Assembly: GCA_019637195.1 (NCBI GenBank) | Contig: JAHBWA010000028.1 | Span: 1 to 64,000 of the forward strand | Reading direction: 5' to 3' | DNA: 64,000 bases | Source: Labilithrix sp. | GTDB lineage: Bacteria > Myxococcota_A > Polyangia > Polyangiales > Polyangiaceae | Shown here: positions 43,803-52,470 of the stretch, piece after piece | How the letters are laid out: the number at the start of each line of letters is the position of its first letter | Position numbering within the stretch: the first letter of the stretch is position 1 | The notes under the pieces: model-generated | What the model was told of the DNA's origin: nothing | The model's input: only the letters and a program-made list of their open reading frames with translations | The model's database searches: none | Position numbers and translations under genes: made by a program

Positions 43803-45104
43803 TCAGGCGACGACGCGGCCGAGGGTCGCCACGGTCTCGTCGAACGCGACGCGATCGGCCGGCGACTGCCGGAGAAACTGCTCGATCTTGGGCATCTTCG
43901 CGATGGCCTCGTCGAGCTCCTTGTCGCTGCCCTTCGCATAGGCGCCCAGCATCACGAGGTCGCGCTTGGCCTCGTAGTGCGCGACGAGCGCGCGGAGGCG
44001 GCGCGCGGCGTCGCGGTGCTCGGGCGCGACGACGGCGTCCATCACGCGCGAGAGCGACACCGTCGGGTCGACCGCCGGGTAGCGGCCGCGCGCGGCGACC
44101 GCGCGATCGAGCACGACGTGGCCGTCGAGGATGCCGCGCACCTCGTCGGCGATCGGCTCGTCCATGTCGCCGCCCTCGACGAGCACCGTGTAGATCGCGG
44201 TGATCGCGCCGCGCGCGCCCTGCCCCGAGCGCTCGAGCAGGCGCGGGAGCATCGCGAAGACGCTCGGCGGGTAGCCGCGTCGCGCCGGGGGCTCGCCGGC
44301 GGCGAGGCCGACCTCGCGCTGCGCGCGGGCGAAGCGCGTGACCGAGTCGACGAGGAGCATCACGCTCTTGCCTCGATCGCGGAAATGCTCGGCGTAGGCG
44401 GTCGCGACCTGCGCGGCGCGGAGGCGCTCGAGCGCGGCGACGTCGCTCGTCGCGACGACGACGACGCTCCGGCGGCGGCCCTCCTCGCCGAGCGCGTGCT
44501 CGAGGAACTCGCCGACCTCGCGGCCGCGCTCGCCGACGAGCGCGACGACGACGACGTCCGCCGCCGTGCCCCGCGCGATCGCGCCGAGCAGCGTGCTCTT
44601 GCCGACGCCCGAGCCGGCGAAGAGGCCGACGCGCTGGCCCTCGCCCATTGTGAGCAGGCCGTCGAGCACGCGCACCCCGGTCGCGAGCGGGCGGCTCACG
44701 GGCCGGCGCTCGAGCGCGATCGGCGGATCGGCGTCGACCGGGACGACCGCGCCGCCCTCGATCGGCCCCCGGCCGTCGATCGGCCGCCCGAGGCCGTCGA
44801 CCACGCGGCCGAGCAGCGCGTCCGACGCGCGGACCGCGAACCCGGCGCCGGTGGACTCGACCTCGTCGTCCGGGCCGATCCCGGCGATGGCGCCGAGCGG
44901 CATCCCGATCGCCTCGCCGCGCTCGAAGCCGACGACCTCGCAGGCGAGCGGCTCGCCGCGCCGCTTCACCGTCACGACGTCGCCGACGCGCACGCCCGGC
45001 ATGCTGAAGCGGAGCGAGAGCCCGGTGACGCCGAGCACACGCCCGACGGGCCGCAGCGCGGCGGTGGCGGCGAGCTTGGCCTTGAGCGCGTCCAGCGAGG
45101 ACAT
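43803..45104 (-). CDS. FliI/SctN-type (type III export) ATPase, orphan
   Basis: The 433-aa protein matches the flagellar/type III secretion ATPase family. It has the Walker A variant GLFAGSGVGKST (161-172), LVGERGREVGEFLE, LLVDSVTRFARAQREVGLA, the FPPSVF-like GYPPSVFAMLPRLLERSG, and GAITAIYTVLVEGGDMDEPIADEVRGILDG-type residues with the catalytic Glu region. The end IEQFLRQSPADRVAFDET fits the C-terminal domain. No other export gene is visible in 64 kb. It follows dnaJ by 15 bp on the same strand, an unusual partner. The ATPase family is certain; export function is not. Confidence 0.9.
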   Translation of the reverse strand: MSSLDALKAKLAATAALRPVGRVLGVTGLSLRFSMPGVRVGDVVTVKRRGEPLACEVVGFERGEAIGMPLGAIAGIGPDDEVESTGAGFAVRASDALLGRVVDGLGRPIDGRGPIEGGAVVPVDADPPIALERRPVSRPLATGVRVLDGLLTMGEGQRVGLFAGSGVGKSTLLGAIARGTAADVVVVALVGERGREVGEFLEHALGEEGRRRSVVVVATSDVAALERLRAAQVATAYAEHFRDRGKSVMLLVDSVTRFARAQREVGLAAGEPPARRGYPPSVFAMLPRLLERSGQGARGAITAIYTVLVEGGDMDEPIADEVRGILDGHVVLDRAVAARGRYPAVDPTVSLSRVMDAVVAPEHRDAARRLRALVAHYEAKRDLVMLGAYAKGSDKELDEAIAKMPKIEQFLRQSPADRVAFDETVATLGRVVA

Positions 45105-45119
45105 CGCTCAAGGCTACAA

Positions 45120-46256
45120 CTACTTCGCGCCGACCGCGCGTGCCTTGCCGGCGCCTTCCGCGGCGCCCTCGCGGAGCTCGGTCTCGAGCTCCGCGAGGAG
45201 CTCCTTCGCGCGCGCCGAGAGGCGCGTCGGGACGTCGACCTGCACGACCGCGACGAGCGAGCCACGGCCGCGGCCGTCGAGCCGGGGCACGCCCTGCCCC
45301 TTGATCTGGAAGACCGATCCCGACTGCGTCCCCGCGGGGATCCGGCACGGCACCGTGGTGTCCGCGGGATCCTCGACCGAGTCGCCGATCGACGGGACGC
45401 GGATCTCCGCCCCGAGCGCGGCGTCGGCGAAGGTGACGTGGACGCGCGTGACGAGATCGGCCCCGTCGCGCTCGAAGCGCGCGTCCTCTTCGACGTCGAT
45501 CTCGACGTAGAGATCGCCGGCGGGGGCGCCGTTCGGCCCTGGCATGCCCTGCCCGGGGATACGAAGCTTCTGACCGCCGTCGATGCCCGGCGGAAAGCCG
45601 ACGACGACCTTGCGGGCCTTCTCGATCGCCCCGTGGCCCTTGCAAGCCTTGCAGTGGTCCTTGATGACCACGCCCTGCCCGTGGCAGCGCGGACAGGGCG
45701 TCGTGAACATCACGAAGCCGCGCGCGTTCGACACGTGGCCGCTGCCGCGGCAATGCCCGCAGGCCTCGGGCTTCGTCCCGGGCTTCGCGCCCGAGCCCTG
45801 GCAGTCCTCGCAGCGCGTGGGCGCGTTGACGGTGATCTCGCGCTTCAGGCCGAACGCGGCCTCCCGCAAATTGAGGCGGGCCTGCACGCGGAGATCGGCG
45901 CCGCGCCGCGCCTGACGGCGTCCGCCGCCACCGCCGAAGCCGAAGCCGCCGCCCGAGAACATCTCCGCGAAGAGGTCCTGCATGTGCGCGAAGACGTCGG
46001 AGGCGTCGCCGCCGCCGCCCATCCCGCCCTCGAGACCGGCGTGACCGAACTGGTCGTAGATCTGCCGCTTCTCGTCGTCGGAGAGGACCTGATAGGCCTC
46101 GTTCACGACCTTGAACTTGACCTCTGCGGTCGCGTCGCCCGGGTTGCGATCCGGATGATGCTTCAGCGCTTCGCGCTTGTACGCCTTGCGGACCTCATCG
46201 GCGCTCGCGGTCCGCTCGACACCCAGGACTTCGTAGTAATCGCGCTTTTCCGACAT
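45120..46256 (-). CDS. dnaJ: Chaperone DnaJ
   Basis: DnaJ stimulates the ATPase of DnaK and delivers unfolded proteins. The 378-aa product has the J domain with HPD at 34-36, a Gly/Phe region ([12 protein letters not shown]), four zinc-finger repeats (CEDCQGSG 149-156, [24 protein letters not shown]) and the C-terminal substrate domains ([16 protein letters not shown]). ATG 46256 begins [13 protein letters not shown]. It is followed after 15 bp by the FliI-like ATPase gene. No dnaK or grpE is adjacent, so this may be a second DnaJ paralogue. Confidence 0.95.
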   Translation of the reverse strand: MSEKRDYYEVLGVERTASADEVRKAYKREALKHHPDRNPGDATAEVKFKVVNEAYQVLSDDEKRQIYDQFGHAGLEGGMGGGGDASDVFAHMQDLFAEMFSGGGFGFGGGGGRRQARRGADLRVQARLNLREAAFGLKREITVNAPTRCEDCQGSGAKPGTKPEACGHCRGSGHVSNARGFVMFTTPCPRCHGQGVVIKDHCKACKGHGAIEKARKVVVGFPPGIDGGQKLRIPGQGMPGPNGAPAGDLYVEIDVEEDARFERDGADLVTRVHVTFADAALGAEIRVPSIGDSVEDPADTTVPCRIPAGTQSGSVFQIKGQGVPRLDGRGRGSLVAVVQVDVPTRLSARAKELLAELETELREGAAEGAGKARAVGAK

Positions 46257-46281
46257 GGAACAGAACCGTGCCGCGAGCCGC

Positions 46282-46309
46282 AAGGTAAGGCGCGGGCACT
46301 GGGTGTCAA
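46282..46309 (-). promoter_or_regulatory. Candidate promoter of dnaJ
   Basis: On the minus strand, a consensus -35 TTGACA (46309-46304) is followed after 16 bp by TACCTT (46287-46282, three of six). Initiation near 46275 would give a leader of about 20 bases before ATG 46256. The sequence does not match a sigma-32 promoter. Confidence 0.4.
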
Positions 46310-46374
46310 CCACCCTAGCACGGGCGAAGGCCGCTTCGCTCGAGGTGCGCGACGCGGCAGCGCCCCAGCTCCCG

Positions 46375-48261
46375 TCAGGCGCTCTCGGCGCGCCCGCGGA
46401 CCTGCTCGAGCAGCGCCGCCTGGCGCGCGAGCTCCGCGCGAGCCCGCGCGAGCTCTTCGCCGGACTCCGCGGCGACGCGGGCCGCGTGCTCTTGCGCGAG
46501 GGCCTGGCGGAGGGCGTCGAGCTCACCCTCTGCGCGCGCGAGCGCCGCAGCCGCGTCGCCGGGCGCGAGCTGCTTCGGAGGCGCGCTGGCGGCCGGCTCG
46601 GGAGCAGCCGCGTCGGCCGCGAGACGCGCGAGCTCGCCCTCGAGCTCGGCGATCCGCCACGCGCGGGCGGTGAGCTCCGCTTCGCGGCGCGCCACCTCCG
46701 CGGCCAGCTCGTCGAGCTTCTGCCGGAGGCGAACGACCTCCGCGGCGACGGCCGGATCGGCGCGGGGCGGCGGAGGCGGGAGCGGGGCCGCGACCTCGAA
46801 CACGCCCGTCACGAGCCCGTCGCGCGCGTCCTCGAGCGACGTCACGAGCTCCCTCACGAGCTCTTCGCGGCGGACGAGCTCCTTCTCGAGCGCGGCGACG
46901 ACGCGCGCGCGCTCGCGGAGCTGCTCTTCGTAGGCAGCCGTCTCGGCCGCGTGGGCCTCCGCGACGTGGGCGAGGTCGGCGACGCTGTGCGCCAGCGCGC
47001 CCTCCGCCGCCTCCGCCCGCGCGATGATGCCCGTGATGTCCGGGAGCCGCGTGTCGACGTGCGTCGCGGCGTTCTCCTCGCGCGCGGCGATGTCGGCGAG
47101 GGCGGCCGCGAGCGCGCCCTCCGCCGCCTCCGCCCGCGCGACGATCGCGCCGATGTCGACCACCTCGACCACGTCGACCGCGATCGTCGGCGCTTCGACC
47201 GCGCCCCGCTCGGCGACGAGCGCGGCGATGCGGTCGTCGCGCTCGAACATCGCCTGCTCGGCGTCGACCACGCGGCGCTCGGCCTCGAGCAGGCGCTGCT
47301 CCAGCGCGGCCGTCGTCTGCTGGGTGGCCGCGAGCACCGTCTCGAGCTCCATCGCGCGCGTCAGCGCGGCGTCGCGCTCGCCCGACGCGCGGTCGAGCCG
47401 AGCGGCCGCCTCGACGCTGCGCACGTCGGCGACGACGAGCCGCTCGCGGATCTCGTCGAGCTGCACGGAGAGCAGCTCGGTCTTGAGCTGCGTGGCAGCG
47501 AGGCTCGCCTCGAGCGCGAGCGTCGAGTCGGGCCCCGGCTCGCTCGGCGGAGGGATCTGGACGATCGCGTAGGGATCGAGCGCCGGACGCCTGCCGCGCT
47601 CGTCGCCGGGCGCGCTCTGCGAGGCGACGACGACGAACACGCTCGGCGCGGCCGACGCGGCGAGGCGTGTGTCGACGCTGACCGCCGGCGCCTCGTCTCC
47701 GTCTCCGCCGAGCTCGGCGAAGACGACGCCCGCGAACGGCACGACGCCGGCGAGGGACACGTCCTCGAACTCGGCCGCGAAGACGTCGTAGAGCTCCCCG
47801 TAGGTCAGCGAGGCGGAGCCGAGCTCGCTGCCGAACGGCGCCTCGGCCTCCTCGGTGCCCGCCGGGAGCTTGGCGCGCCCCATCGCCACGACCGCGCCGC
47901 GCCCGGCGACGGCCCGGCGGAGCCGCGCGACCGCCGCGCGTGCGTCGTCGAGCTCGGCGAGGTCGGGCACGACCGCGAGGTCGAACGCGCCGTCGCGGAC
48001 GTCGAGATCCTCGACGAGGCCGCGGACCGTGACGCCGCGCGGAGCCGCGCGCGCGGCGGAGACGGCGCGCGCCGGGTCGGGATCGAACACGTGCACCGCG
48101 CGAGCGCCGAGCTCGAGCAGGCGCTCGGCGATCGGGCTCTCGGAGTCGCCGAGCACGACGGCGTGCGCGTCGGCGGCGAGCGGCTCGGCGTAGACAAGCA
48201 GCGCGTCGACCAGCGACGCCGGCGTGACGTCGTCCTCGCTTTGCTCCGTTCCGGTCGTCAT
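46375..48261 (-). CDS. Coiled-coil protein with degenerate methyltransferase-like N-terminus
   Basis: The 628-aa product is not recognised as a whole. Residues 30-150 ([19 protein letters not shown], then [35 protein letters not shown]) follow the strand order of a class I methyltransferase Rossmann fold, but the Gly-rich SAM motif is not intact. After a Pro-rich linker near 235, the remaining 370 residues are heptad-rich Ala/Glu/Arg coiled coil, interrupted by a Pro tract ([11 protein letters not shown]) near 500. A 13-residue element ([13 protein letters not shown]) occurs twice. It is probably structural or polar-complex related; that is inference. It lies upstream of dnaJ. Confidence 0.7.
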   Translation of the reverse strand: MTTGTEQSEDDVTPASLVDALLVYAEPLAADAHAVVLGDSESPIAERLLELGARAVHVFDPDPARAVSAARAAPRGVTVRGLVEDLDVRDGAFDLAVVPDLAELDDARAAVARLRRAVAGRGAVVAMGRAKLPAGTEEAEAPFGSELGSASLTYGELYDVFAAEFEDVSLAGVVPFAGVVFAELGGDGDEAPAVSVDTRLAASAAPSVFVVVASQSAPGDERGRRPALDPYAIVQIPPPSEPGPDSTLALEASLAATQLKTELLSVQLDEIRERLVVADVRSVEAAARLDRASGERDAALTRAMELETVLAATQQTTAALEQRLLEAERRVVDAEQAMFERDDRIAALVAERGAVEAPTIAVDVVEVVDIGAIVARAEAAEGALAAALADIAAREENAATHVDTRLPDITGIIARAEAAEGALAHSVADLAHVAEAHAAETAAYEEQLRERARVVAALEKELVRREELVRELVTSLEDARDGLVTGVFEVAAPLPPPPPRADPAVAAEVVRLRQKLDELAAEVARREAELTARAWRIAELEGELARLAADAAAPEPAASAPPKQLAPGDAAAALARAEGELDALRQALAQEHAARVAAESGEELARARAELARQAALLEQVRGRAESA

Positions 48262-48309
48262 GCGACGGCTCTTTCTACCACAGCGCCGACACGGGCGGTG
48301 AAGGCGCGG

Positions 48310-50223
48310 TCAGGACGCGGGGGTCGCGACGACGGCGCGGTCTCCGCCGCCCCGCACGCCGGCAGAGACGGCGGCGCGCGCCGCGCCGACCGCCGCGCGC
48401 ATGCGGCCGAGGCCGCGCCTCTCCCGGCCCTCCCAGCGCGGCGGCGCGGGAGGATCCGGCCGATCGGTCGCGCGCCGACCCTCCAGCGACGTGACCCACT
48501 TCGCGACGAGCGCGGCCGTCGCGCGCGGCGTCGCCTCCTCGGGGCTCACCCGGACGACGCGCTCTTCCGGCGTCCGCCCGGGCACCACCGGCGTCCCGGG
48601 CGCGAGGCGGGCGATGCGCTCGGCGGCGGCCGAGGCGTCGTCGAAGCGCACCAGCACCTCGGGCACGGCGCCGAGCCCGCGCGAGCACGTCGCGAGCGCG
48701 AGCTCGATCGCGCGCAGCCCGGGGGTGCGCTCGCGCGGAGCGCAGACGAGGCGGATCTCGTCGAGCGCGGAGAGCGACGCGGCCGCGCGGGCGTCGCCGG
48801 TCGGGCCGACGACCCGACCGATGGTCCCGACCTCGACGTGCGCGAGGTCGAGCGCGGAGGCGAGCGCGTCGCGGGTCGGGCGGAGGATGCGCGCTGCGAG
48901 CTCGGTCGGCGTCGGCGCGAGCTGCGCGCGCGTGCCCGTGACGAAGATCGGCAGGAGCGCCGCCGAGGCCAGCGGGAGCGCGATCGCAATCTGCGGGACG
49001 TGCGCGCGGAGGAGCCACGCGCCGGCGCCGACGCCGACGCCGATCGCGGCGAGCACGAGGCGCGCGCGCGCGGTCCCGACGTCGAGCGCGTCGGTCGGGA
49101 GCGGCCGCGGACGCCCGGGCACGAGGGCGCGCGGGTCGGCGACGGTGCGCCAGGCGCCGGGCCCGCGCGGCCGCGCGACGGGCTCGGGAGCGCGATGGGC
49201 GGCGAGCGCCATCGCGACCGCCACGCTGAGCGCGCCGGCGATCGGGCTCCACCACAGGAGCATCGCCAGCGCGAGCGCGGCGACGATCCCGTACACGAAC
49301 GGCCCCGTGCTCCACGGCATCGGGACGAGCGGGCGGGCGCGCGCCCCGCGGAGCGCCGCGGCCTCACGCACCGCCTTCTGCTTCTTGCGGAGGAGCGCGG
49401 CGAGGACGCCGGCGAGCGCGGCGAACCCGCACGCGACGAGCGCGCGCGTGAGGTTGGAGCCGAGCATCGACGGCGCCTCGATCGGCGCGGCCGGAGGCGG
49501 ACGGAGCTCCGGCGCCGTCACGCGCGGAAACGCCTTCGGATCGATGCGCGCCGCCCACGTCACGGCCTCGCCGCGGGGGACGTGCGCGCGAACGAGCTCG
49601 AGCTCGTCGCGCTCGACCGAGCGCCGGAGCGTGGCGAGCGTCGTGGTCGACTCGGCGGTCGCCGCGAGGCGCGGCTCCGTGGGCGCGGCGGGCAGGTCGA
49701 AGACGACGCGCGCGCCGTCGCGACCCTCGGGCGCCGGCGGCGCGGTCCACGCGAGCTTCCACATCGCGCCGTCGCGGGTGAGCATCTTGGTGGCCACGAG
49801 ATCGAGCCGGTACTTGACGTCGAGGACGTACGCGCCGCGCCCGAGCCCTTTGCCCTCGTCGATCACAACGCGGAGCGTCCCGGGCGCCTTCGGCGCGGCC
49901 TCGACGTGCGCCGGGATCTCCGCGCCGCCCCTGGCCTCGGGATCGCGCTGCGCCCGGGTGAGCGAGATCTCGGGCGTGGTCTCTCCGCGCGCGTCGACGC
50001 CGGAGAGGTCGAACGTCTTGAAGTGCCCCGCGACGACGCGGTAGCGGAGGTGGTGCTGCACCGTGGCCACTCCGTCAGCGCCGACCTCGACGCGGACGTC
50101 GTCCGACGTCTCGTGCATCTCTTGCCAGCCGCGCGCGTCCGCGGGGGAGACGAGCGCGAGCGCGACGGAGGCGACGGCGAAGGGGACGAGGCGGAAGGGC
50201 CGGAGTCGAAGCACTGACCACAC
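48310..50223 (-). CDS. Large membrane protein, DUF2207-like N-terminal part
   Basis: The 637-aa protein starts with a signal peptide (MWSVLRLRPFRLVPFAVASVALALVSPADA) and a periplasmic beta-rich part with DVRVEVGADGVATVQHHLRYRV (about 43-64), resembling DUF2207-type ectodomains. Membrane helices follow at about 258-278, 310-345 and 385-425. The cytoplasmic C-terminal 200 residues form an unknown domain, ending in an Arg/Ala-rich tail. The start is GTG 50223, with AGGTAG upstream; another GTG lies three codons further in. It lies 48 bp upstream of the coiled-coil gene and 87 bp after the lipoprotein gene, all on the minus strand. Confidence 0.65.
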   Translation of the reverse strand: MWSVLRLRPFRLVPFAVASVALALVSPADARGWQEMHETSDDVRVEVGADGVATVQHHLRYRVVAGHFKTFDLSGVDARGETTPEISLTRAQRDPEARGGAEIPAHVEAAPKAPGTLRVVIDEGKGLGRGAYVLDVKYRLDLVATKMLTRDGAMWKLAWTAPPAPEGRDGARVVFDLPAAPTEPRLAATAESTTTLATLRRSVERDELELVRAHVPRGEAVTWAARIDPKAFPRVTAPELRPPPAAPIEAPSMLGSNLTRALVACGFAALAGVLAALLRKKQKAVREAAALRGARARPLVPMPWSTGPFVYGIVAALALAMLLWWSPIAGALSVAVAMALAAHRAPEPVARPRGPGAWRTVADPRALVPGRPRPLPTDALDVGTARARLVLAAIGVGVGAGAWLLRAHVPQIAIALPLASAALLPIFVTGTRAQLAPTPTELAARILRPTRDALASALDLAHVEVGTIGRVVGPTGDARAAASLSALDEIRLVCAPRERTPGLRAIELALATCSRGLGAVPEVLVRFDDASAAAERIARLAPGTPVVPGRTPEERVVRVSPEEATPRATAALVAKWVTSLEGRRATDRPDPPAPPRWEGRERRGLGRMRAAVGAARAAVSAGVRGGGDRAVVATPAS

Positions 50224-50310
50224 ATCTACCTACATCGACGTTCGGGTCCAGTTTTGCGCCGATCCGCGGCCCGGCTGCGCCGCGGGGCGCGGCCCGAACC
50301 GCCGCCGCCG

Positions 50311-52350
50311 TCACTGGCTCATGGCGAGCTTCACGATGTCCTCGATCACCGCCCGGGACACGCGCACCGTCCCGACCGACGCGCCGCCCTTCGCGGCCGC
50401 AGACGGGGCCTCGGCGCGCCCCGTGAAGAGGATCGGATCGGCGCCGCGGTGAGGGAGCGCCGCGAGCTTGGCGAACGCCGAGCTCGAGGGCTGACCCGCG
50501 AGCGCCATGAGGAGCCCGACGCCGCGCACCGTCGCGAAGCCGCCGCCGTTCAGCTTGCCTTCGCGAAGCACTTCCATATTCGGCGCCTTGCCCAGCGAGC
50601 GCGCGTCGGGCGCCGACGCGAGGCTCGCCGCGGCCTTCTGCGCGACCAGCTTGGCGTCGCACCCGAAGGCGAGCCACGTCGCGCCGCCGTCGGGGACGGC
50701 CAGCACGTGGACGACGACGGGCTTGCGCGCGATCTTCTTCGGCGCGGCCGGCTTCGGCGCGCTCTTGCCGGGAGGGCGCGAGACCGAATCGGCCGCGCCC
50801 GCCCCGCCGCCGCCGTGGTCGAGGAGGTCTTCCCGCGGGATCGAGATCTCGAGGTGCACGGTGTCCTTCGGCAAGGTCACCCCCGCCGGCGAGGGCGCGA
50901 CGCGCATCCGCGGAAGCGCCGTCGCCGTCGACTTGGTCTTCGCCCACTTCGCGAACGCCGGACGGTTCCACAGCGCCGGCCAGTCCTTGAGGATCGGCCC
51001 CACCTTCGCGACGGGCTCGCTCACCTGGTAGAGGTGCCAGCCGACGATCTGCTCGCCGACGCGCAAGGTCGCCTCGGCCTCGCCCGCCAGATCGCCCGGC
51101 TTCACCGCCGCGAGCTGCGCGCTCGCCTTCTCCAGCGCCGCCTCGTCGAAGCCCTTGCCGTAGACCCCCGGGCCGCCCGTGAAGAGCGCGAGCATGCGAT
51201 CGGCGACGAGATCCTTCACCGCCCTCTGCTCGGCCTCGGGCATGCCGAACGAGTCCGTCGCGTCGAGCATCAGGTTCGCGAGCAGCTCGCGGGGGCGATC
51301 GAACAGCTTGGGGTCCGCGCCCCGCCCGAAGAACGCCAGATCGGTCTCCCCCGGCAGGTGCCAGAACGCCGCCGGCGGCGCGTCGCCTCGATCGGTCGTG
51401 AGGAGGCGCGCGAAGAGGCTGGTCGTCGACTGGAAGTCGAAGCGCGTGGTCGCGACGACGCCGCTGTCGGCGATCTGCGCGTCGACCGAGAGCTTCTGCG
51501 CGTCGTTGACGATGTCCATCACCTCGCCGAGCGACGCGTCGACGAGCTCGCGCACCGCCGGGCTCTGCGATCCCAGGAGGGAGCGCGCGAGGACCGGCAG
51601 GCTGGCGCGGAGCTCTTGCAGCGGCGCGCGCACCGGCTCCGGGCGCACCTCGACGTGGACGTCGCTCGCCCACCGCTCGCGCGGCAAGGTCCGGCTCAGG
51701 TACGGCACCAGCGCCTCGAGCGCCGCGCTCTGACCGCAGACGAGGCGCGCGCCTTGCGCGGCCGGGGCGAGCACGCAGCCCTCTCCGTCGTCGTCCTCGT
51801 CCTCGTCGTCGGAGGAGCTCGGCGCGCGACCACCGGGCGCGATCGGCTGCGGCCCGCGGCGCCTCCCGAGCCCCTCGACCTTGAACTGCCCGTTCTCCCC
51901 TGCGATGAGGCGGTGGCCGGCGGCGAGCTTCGCCTTCGCCTCGTCGTAGCTCTTCACCGCGACGGAGAAGGCGTAGATCGGGTCCACGCCGCGCCGCGAG
52001 AGACCGACCGTGACCGCGCCGTCGATCGGCTGCGAGAGATCGACGACCTCGGCGACCGAGTCGTCCGCGATCGAGCGCACGAGGTCCGCGCCGCTCGGCA
52101 GCGGAAGCCGCGTCCACGCCCTGACCGCAGCGACGATCGCGTCGGGCTTGTTGACGCGCCCGACGACGACGAGCCCCGGGGGCTCGGGTACGGGCGAGAC
52201 GTCGATCGGCTTGTCCTTCGCCACGGTCGCGCTCGGCGCGGGCTTGCCGGCGGGCGCGACAGGCGGCGGCGAGCCGCAAGCCGCGACCGACGCGCCGGCG
52301 AGCACCAAGGGCAGGGTCAGGACGCGGTGAGATCGACGAAGGGCGGGCAT
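50311..52350 (-). CDS. Large hypothetical lipoprotein
   Basis: The 679-aa product begins with a lipoprotein signal (MPALRRSHRVLTLPLVLAGA, then SVAAC with Cys25) and a Pro-rich anchor region. The bulk is soluble and shows repeated mixed alpha/beta segments (YAFSVAVKSYDEAKAKLAAG, then DLAFFGRGADPKLF and VHVLAVPDGGATWLAFG), suggesting a duplicated domain. A very acidic loop (SSSDDEDEDDDGEG) is near residue 180. I do not recognise the family. ATG 52350 is preceded by only 120 bp before the divergent helicase gene, so promoters share that spacer. Confidence 0.7.
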   Translation of the reverse strand: MPALRRSHRVLTLPLVLAGASVAACGSPPPVAPAGKPAPSATVAKDKPIDVSPVPEPPGLVVVGRVNKPDAIVAAVRAWTRLPLPSGADLVRSIADDSVAEVVDLSQPIDGAVTVGLSRRGVDPIYAFSVAVKSYDEAKAKLAAGHRLIAGENGQFKVEGLGRRRGPQPIAPGGRAPSSSDDEDEDDDGEGCVLAPAAQGARLVCGQSAALEALVPYLSRTLPRERWASDVHVEVRPEPVRAPLQELRASLPVLARSLLGSQSPAVRELVDASLGEVMDIVNDAQKLSVDAQIADSGVVATTRFDFQSTTSLFARLLTTDRGDAPPAAFWHLPGETDLAFFGRGADPKLFDRPRELLANLMLDATDSFGMPEAEQRAVKDLVADRMLALFTGGPGVYGKGFDEAALEKASAQLAAVKPGDLAGEAEATLRVGEQIVGWHLYQVSEPVAKVGPILKDWPALWNRPAFAKWAKTKSTATALPRMRVAPSPAGVTLPKDTVHLEISIPREDLLDHGGGGAGAADSVSRPPGKSAPKPAAPKKIARKPVVVHVLAVPDGGATWLAFGCDAKLVAQKAAASLASAPDARSLGKAPNMEVLREGKLNGGGFATVRGVGLLMALAGQPSSSAFAKLAALPHRGADPILFTGRAEAPSAAAKGGASVGTVRVSRAVIEDIVKLAMSQ

Positions 52351-52470
52351 GCGCCCGCGAGGATACGCCGGTTCGGCTGATTGTCCCGACCGAACGACCG
52401 CCGCTCGTCCGACGGAGGAGTCCATCTTCCATCCGCGCCGAGTTCGTGTCTTCCTACGCGGAGCATCACC

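Noticed and set aside
46255..50217. A 1,320-codon open frame on the plus strand
   Set aside because: It is antisense to the coiled-coil and DUF2207-like genes and is composed mostly of Arg, Glu, Ala, Gly and Leu without any domain; a compositional artefact.
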